The notes under the pieces are model-generated. The model saw only the letters and a program-made list of their open reading frames with translations. It was not told the origin of the DNA and did not search any database. The translations under genes were made by a program, and so were the position numbers. From contig CM051458.1 of NCBI GenBank assembly GCA_028274465.1, forward strand, positions 75,951,766 to 76,015,765: a DNA stretch of 64,000 nucleotides. Reading direction: 5' to 3'. The DNA is from Plantago ovata (Eukaryota > Streptophyta > Magnoliopsida > Lamiales > Plantaginaceae). Numbering within the stretch: the first letter of the stretch is position 1; each line of letters opens with the position of its first letter. Positions 59,795 through 64,000 of this stretch are shown here, piece after piece.

Positions 59795-61634
59795 ATGGAA
59801 GCTCTGCTCTGCAGAAACCTCGGCGACCCAACGCAGCCGGCGGACGGAACGGACAACTCAGCCCTGACCCTCTCCAAAACCCACCCGATCCCTGAGCTGA
59901 ATTCACCAACGGCGGTTCGAGTTCGTGTGAAAGCGACAAGCTTGAACTTCGCTAATTACCTACAAGTACAAGGCAAGTACCAAGAAAAAGCACCTCTTCC
60001 CTTCATTCTGGGCTCTGATTACTCCGGCACCGTCGAATCAATCGGCCCAAACGTCACAAAGTTCAAAATTGGCGATCCAGTTTGCTCATTGCCACCCTCG
60101 GTTCTTTCGCCCAATTCATCGTCGCCGATCAATCCGAACTGTAAGCTTCCTTTCCCAATTGTTTTTACCTTTTCGATTTCATGAGACTTTTAAGAAACGT
60201 TTGTTGATTTATTTCTGTTATTAATTGAAATTCTGTGAAAGTTGATAGTTCTTGTACTGCATATGCATTATGCAGATTGTATTTTAGGGTTATTTACAGA
60301 ATCCCCCCTATAGTTATGTTTTATTACAACTAAACCCGATACTTTATATCTATTACCACATTAGATCTGTTTTAGGTCCTTTGTGTTTTGCATGTATGTA
60401 TCTTGAGTTTAGGAATGAACCACATTACCTTATGGATGGTCAACCCCTAATAGTACTCCTAGACTCTCAGTAACTAGTAAGTAGTAACACTAAAACATGT
60501 TTCATTGAGATCAGGGTGTGTATCCGAGAATATTTTATTTATGTAGTTATAAATATCGAAATTTAACAATACAAAAAGATTTTCCTCTGGGGTGGTGTTG
60601 CACTGTCTGATAGACTTGAGACTACTATTCGTCTATTCTGGAAATGTGCAGATATATGGTACCCGGAGGATGTGACTTGGTAGCTGCTGGGGCACTTCTA
60701 GTGGCGCATGGCACATCGCATGTGGCACTTGTTCACAGAGCACGGTTACGTAAAGGCCAGGTAAAGAATGGATCTTCTATTTGATTGGGGAACATATTAG
60801 TTTAGATTTATGTTTTTTTTTGTATGGAAATGTAGGTACTGTTAGTGCTTGGTGCTGCTGGAGGAGTTGGAGTTTCGGCTGTACAGATAGGCAAGGTCTG
60901 TGGCGCCGTTGTTATTGCTGTTGCTAGGGGAGATGAGAAGGTTGAATTCCTGAAAACTCTAGGTGTTGATCTTGTTGTTGACTTGAGCAAACAGAATGTG
61001 ACACAAACTGTGAAGGGGTTTCTAAAGGCTAAAAATCTGAGGGGAGTTGATGTTCTGTATGATCCAGTCGGAGGTAAGCTTACAAAGGAGTCGTTGAAGT
61101 TGTTGAACTGGGGAGCGCAAATCTTGGTTATTGGCTTTGCTAGTGGCGAAGTGCCTGTAATCCTGGCAAATATTGCCCTTGTTAAGGTGTTGCTTTTCAT
61201 CTTTATAGTCTCAAGATCTGCTATTTCTTATTGCCTTATGCAGTCATCACTTAGCCCAAGTCCCTGACACAATATTAATGTTCTCTGCACATTGTTTATC
61301 TCGCAGAACTGGACAGTTCATGGACTATACTGGACCAGCTATAAAATACATCAACCCCAGGTTCTGCAAGATTCATTCAATGAATTGCTATCCTGGTTCG
61401 TGAAGGGATTAATTACAATCGAGATATCTCATACATTCACTCTCTCAGATGTACGTAAGACCCTCTATTTAAGGTCCTTAATGAAGTTTTAAAGTCAAGA
61501 CTGAGGACACGACTAACGTGTTGTTGAATCTCTCACAGGCACATTTGGCTTTCGCGACCCTCAAGGAGAGAAAAGCAATTGGAAAGGTGGTGATTCATAT
61601 TGATGCTCACAAAGCTGCAAGGGCTAAGCTTTAA
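59795..61634 (+). pseudogene. Quinone-oxidoreductase-like gene, copy 2, one-base frameshift in exon 1
   Basis: Exons 59795-60140, 60652-60760, 60836-61186, 61307-61450 and 61539-61634; exon lengths equal copy 1 except for one lost base in exon 1 (near 60090, CTCATTGCC versus CTCATTTGCC). That loss shifts the frame before the end of the GroES-like domain. Exon 3 is intact (LGAAGGVGVSAVQIGKVCG, LRGVDVLYDPVGG), and the end is ARAKL with TAA. The predicted enzyme would be a cytosolic NADPH-dependent quinone or enone reductase. The lost base is in a T run, so a sequencing error must be considered; if so, this is the functional copy. It lies next to the ATG18 gene. Confidence 0.85.
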
Positions 61635-62223
61635 AGTGAAGAAAGAAATGTTTGTTTGCTGGTGAAATCCATCTTTAGTTGCAGAATTGCCTCTGTATGG
61701 AATATGGATACCCTCTTGACTAGTTTGTTGTATTACATTCAAGGAAAGGACGACTTCTTTGCTACTTGAGTTTATGGGAATGATCAATGAGCAAATGCAA
61801 ACAATTTGCACCGGTAAAGGTGGCTCAGTTGACCATTTTGGTCATAGGTTAAAACCTCACAATGAACGAATTTGCAATCTATGCTTTGTTGGTTAGAGCC
61901 TATCAGATACCCTTAATGAACCTAACAGACAAAGAAGGCATACTTCATATTCAGTTCATCCATGTAAATAATCAATCTAGTTCATGGTCACAGCAACATA
62001 CTGTTTATATATCAACAAAGCAGAGCGTACATATCAAGTTCACCCATCCATGTCCTCTCACAATGAAGAATTCCATCAAACCACTTTGTCCATTTTTAGT
62101 TTCCACCAGCACCAAATATTTATATACTAGAGAATAAATACATAATATATACAAGTATAGGACCATTAGCATTTACAAGATTAGATCATCTATGTAGCTT
62201 CTGCATTTCAAAGACTTGTGCTG
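61635..62223. other. Spacer between convergent genes
   Basis: The 3' flanks of the plus-strand oxidoreductase copy and the minus-strand ATG18 gene meet here. Only incidental open frames are present. Confidence 0.5.
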
Positions 62224-63679
62224 CTATTGAGGTCTTGTTTCAGTCTTCAGGAACCGAATATATTCTTGCTGCACCATTGACCCTCCGTTCACTGGATCAA
62301 AGCTGCACCTGTAGAAACTGATCCAAGGCAAGTTGCACAAACCAGATAATCAGCTCTTGATTGTCGGACAAACAAACATGAGTGATGGATGTAAAAAAGT
62401 ATTGAGTTGCAGCAGTCGTTTGAAAAAATGGATCATAAATTTGACTAGGATACAGAGTTCATTATTACAGATTGGCTCAGAACACTCTGTTCTAACATGT
62501 TTTGACAATTAACATTTGAAGTGCCAACCAGTGAACTTAGTTGCTGGAAACAACTTGACATGCAGACTAAGATGATCAATACAATATATAAAAGCATTTC
62601 TCTCTTACCTCCCATCCATGCCGGTGATAATGATAGAATTCTGAGCACCAAATGCTGCAAAGAACTGGGTACATTCTGGCAAGTGAAACTGAGCAAATGA
62701 CCATTCTGAGCTGAAGTATTTTGGTAAAACTCCTAGAGAATTTCCGAAAGATGAGATATTAGCAAGAACCTCCAATAAATTTACAGTAACTATTAATGTA
62801 GAAGACAATATATTTTGACAAACCAAGTGAAGCTGGATGCATACAAAGCTAAATGTTCTCTAGATGTGAATTGAACCCGATGAGCTTGATTGATTCTATG
62901 AAACCTCTATATTAAGGTAATAATAGAGTTGATCTGATTCGTAAGAATCAGAAATAAATAACTCAACAGTAATGGTTGATTGCCTCATATATCCGTGGCC
63001 ATCACTCTGACACTCTCATGCACAGCGCTTAGCATTTGCAGCCATATGCATACGAACTACCATTAGATTTGTTCCATTTAATTCAGAGTGTTCCCGGCAG
63101 CAAAATCCTGGTCCTTCCAACCACTTGAAATTTAATATACAGAAAACTAGAACCCATAACCTATCAATACGTATAAACAGAGTAGAGAGATTCTCAAAAT
63201 TAGATAAACATTTATGTGATCAACCATCAAATACAATTATGTTGATATTACAAGCAAATGTATATTGATCATATTTTCCATTACGAGAGTTGATAAATAA
63301 TTTACCTTCATGGTTCAAGTAAAGCTATAATAAATCGTCCCACCCTGATTAACACGTCTTAACCCACCCAGTCAAATAGAATGCCTAGGCAGTACGAGCT
63401 TCATGTAAGGAATATCTTACCTTTCATAAAAGATAACGAAGACCCAGGATTAGCACCAGTACTTTGAGAAATAAGAGGATCAAGTGAGTTGGATGAATTC
63501 TGATGGAATAATGCAGGACTTTGAGCAACAGAAGGATCAGCTAACATGTCTTCACCAACCACCCGTACTCTGAGACTAAAAATGTGGACAGTACCTTTGT
63601 CACTTGACACGGCCAACCATCGAACATTTGGGGAAAGAGCAATACTATAAATATCTGCTTTATCAACCCCTCGGCGCAC
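62224..63679 (-). CDS. ATG18: ATG18-type autophagy WD40 (PROPPIN) protein, last three exons
   Basis: Minus-strand exons 63679-63421, 62732-62609 and 62317-62224 join in phase and end at TAG (62224-62226). They encode [29 protein letters not shown], a serine-rich loop ([19 protein letters not shown]), [18 protein letters not shown] and a C-terminus [14 protein letters not shown]. These are the last beta-propeller blades of the plant ATG18c/d group, proteins that bind phosphatidylinositol 3-phosphate and help autophagosomes form. About 159 codons are visible; the N-terminal blades lie beyond base 64000, across an intron that fills 63680-64000. No lesion is seen, so it is probably functional. 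Confidence 0.88.
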
Positions 63680-64000
63680 CTGCCAGTAACATTAGGAAGG
63701 ATACGAGAACTAAATCAACATAAGAAATTCCGACCAGATGCAACAAGCATATGGATCTTGGCCAATTTCAGCCTGATCTTGTATTTCTAAACTACATAGC
63801 TCACTCCAGGAAAGTAAACCAGACAAAAATATCCATAAATCCATATTCAGCAACATCAAGTTTTACATGAGGGTATAAATGGGGTCTCCTGTTCAGTGTG
63901 AAACATTGGATTTTTTTTGTTTATCAAGGAATTCAAAACTTCAATAATTGTGTTGAACAGGAAATCGAGAATAGGTAATATTTTGGTCTGAAGATAAAGG

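Noticed and set aside
1..64000. CRISPR arrays or bacterial operon features
   Set aside because: Repeats here are LTRs, TRIM, SINE and short arrays without regular spacers, and genes have spliceosomal introns; the DNA is a plant nuclear sequence.

Overview
This window is a repeat-dense piece of a flowering-plant nuclear chromosome, very probably a eudicot. The signs are spliced genes with GT-AG introns, plant-type Ty3/gypsy and Ty1/copia LTR retrotransposons, a Cassandra TRIM carrying 5S rRNA sequence, a CACTA transposon end and tRNA-derived SINEs. Ordinary host genes appear only in the right third: two five-exon quinone-oxidoreductase-like copies (43443-46170 and 59795-61634) and the 3' end of an ATG18-type autophagy gene on the minus strand (62224-63679).

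The left half is a stack of nested insertions that can be ordered by target-site duplications. A decayed Tat/Retand-like gypsy element (plus strand, 6142-8127, 31793-32254, 35194-35899) was interrupted inside its integrase by an Athila-like element A (minus strand, 8128-31792, 5-bp duplication GATAA). The 5' LTR of A was in turn split by a young copia element (20729-30877, duplication ATACA, two 1929-bp LTRs). A solo Athila-type LTR (33928-35193, duplication CTCTG) and copia-type LTRs in opposite orientations (4695-6141 and 32255-33901) also lie in or beside the Tat remnant. At the far left, an Athila element with an open gag-protease-RT frame runs off the window (1-4694).

Element A and the shorter element B (51208-57550, duplication GGCGG) share LTR ends, the tRNA-Asp primer site and the leader with the pol-bearing Athila at 1-4694. 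However, they encode only gag and a protease-like domain, with no reverse transcriptase or integrase. A additionally carries a second gene with its own leader intron and an upstream GC-palindrome block resembling the LTR promoter. This makes a candidate family of non-autonomous elements mobilised in trans.

Between the stack and the host genes lies a wrecked C2H2-plus-reverse-transcriptase gene (37924-42360), interrupted by a divergent solo LTR. Between the two oxidoreductase copies lie an intact Cassandra TRIM, a CACTA-derived block with a cluster of four fold-back sequences, two SINEs and element B.

One caution matters for any reader: the 100-N gap at 12408-12507 is flanked by two copies of the same 4.5-kb segment (7902-12407 and 12508-17007). 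The copies become error-rich toward the gap, so this looks like a failed contig join and not a real duplication.
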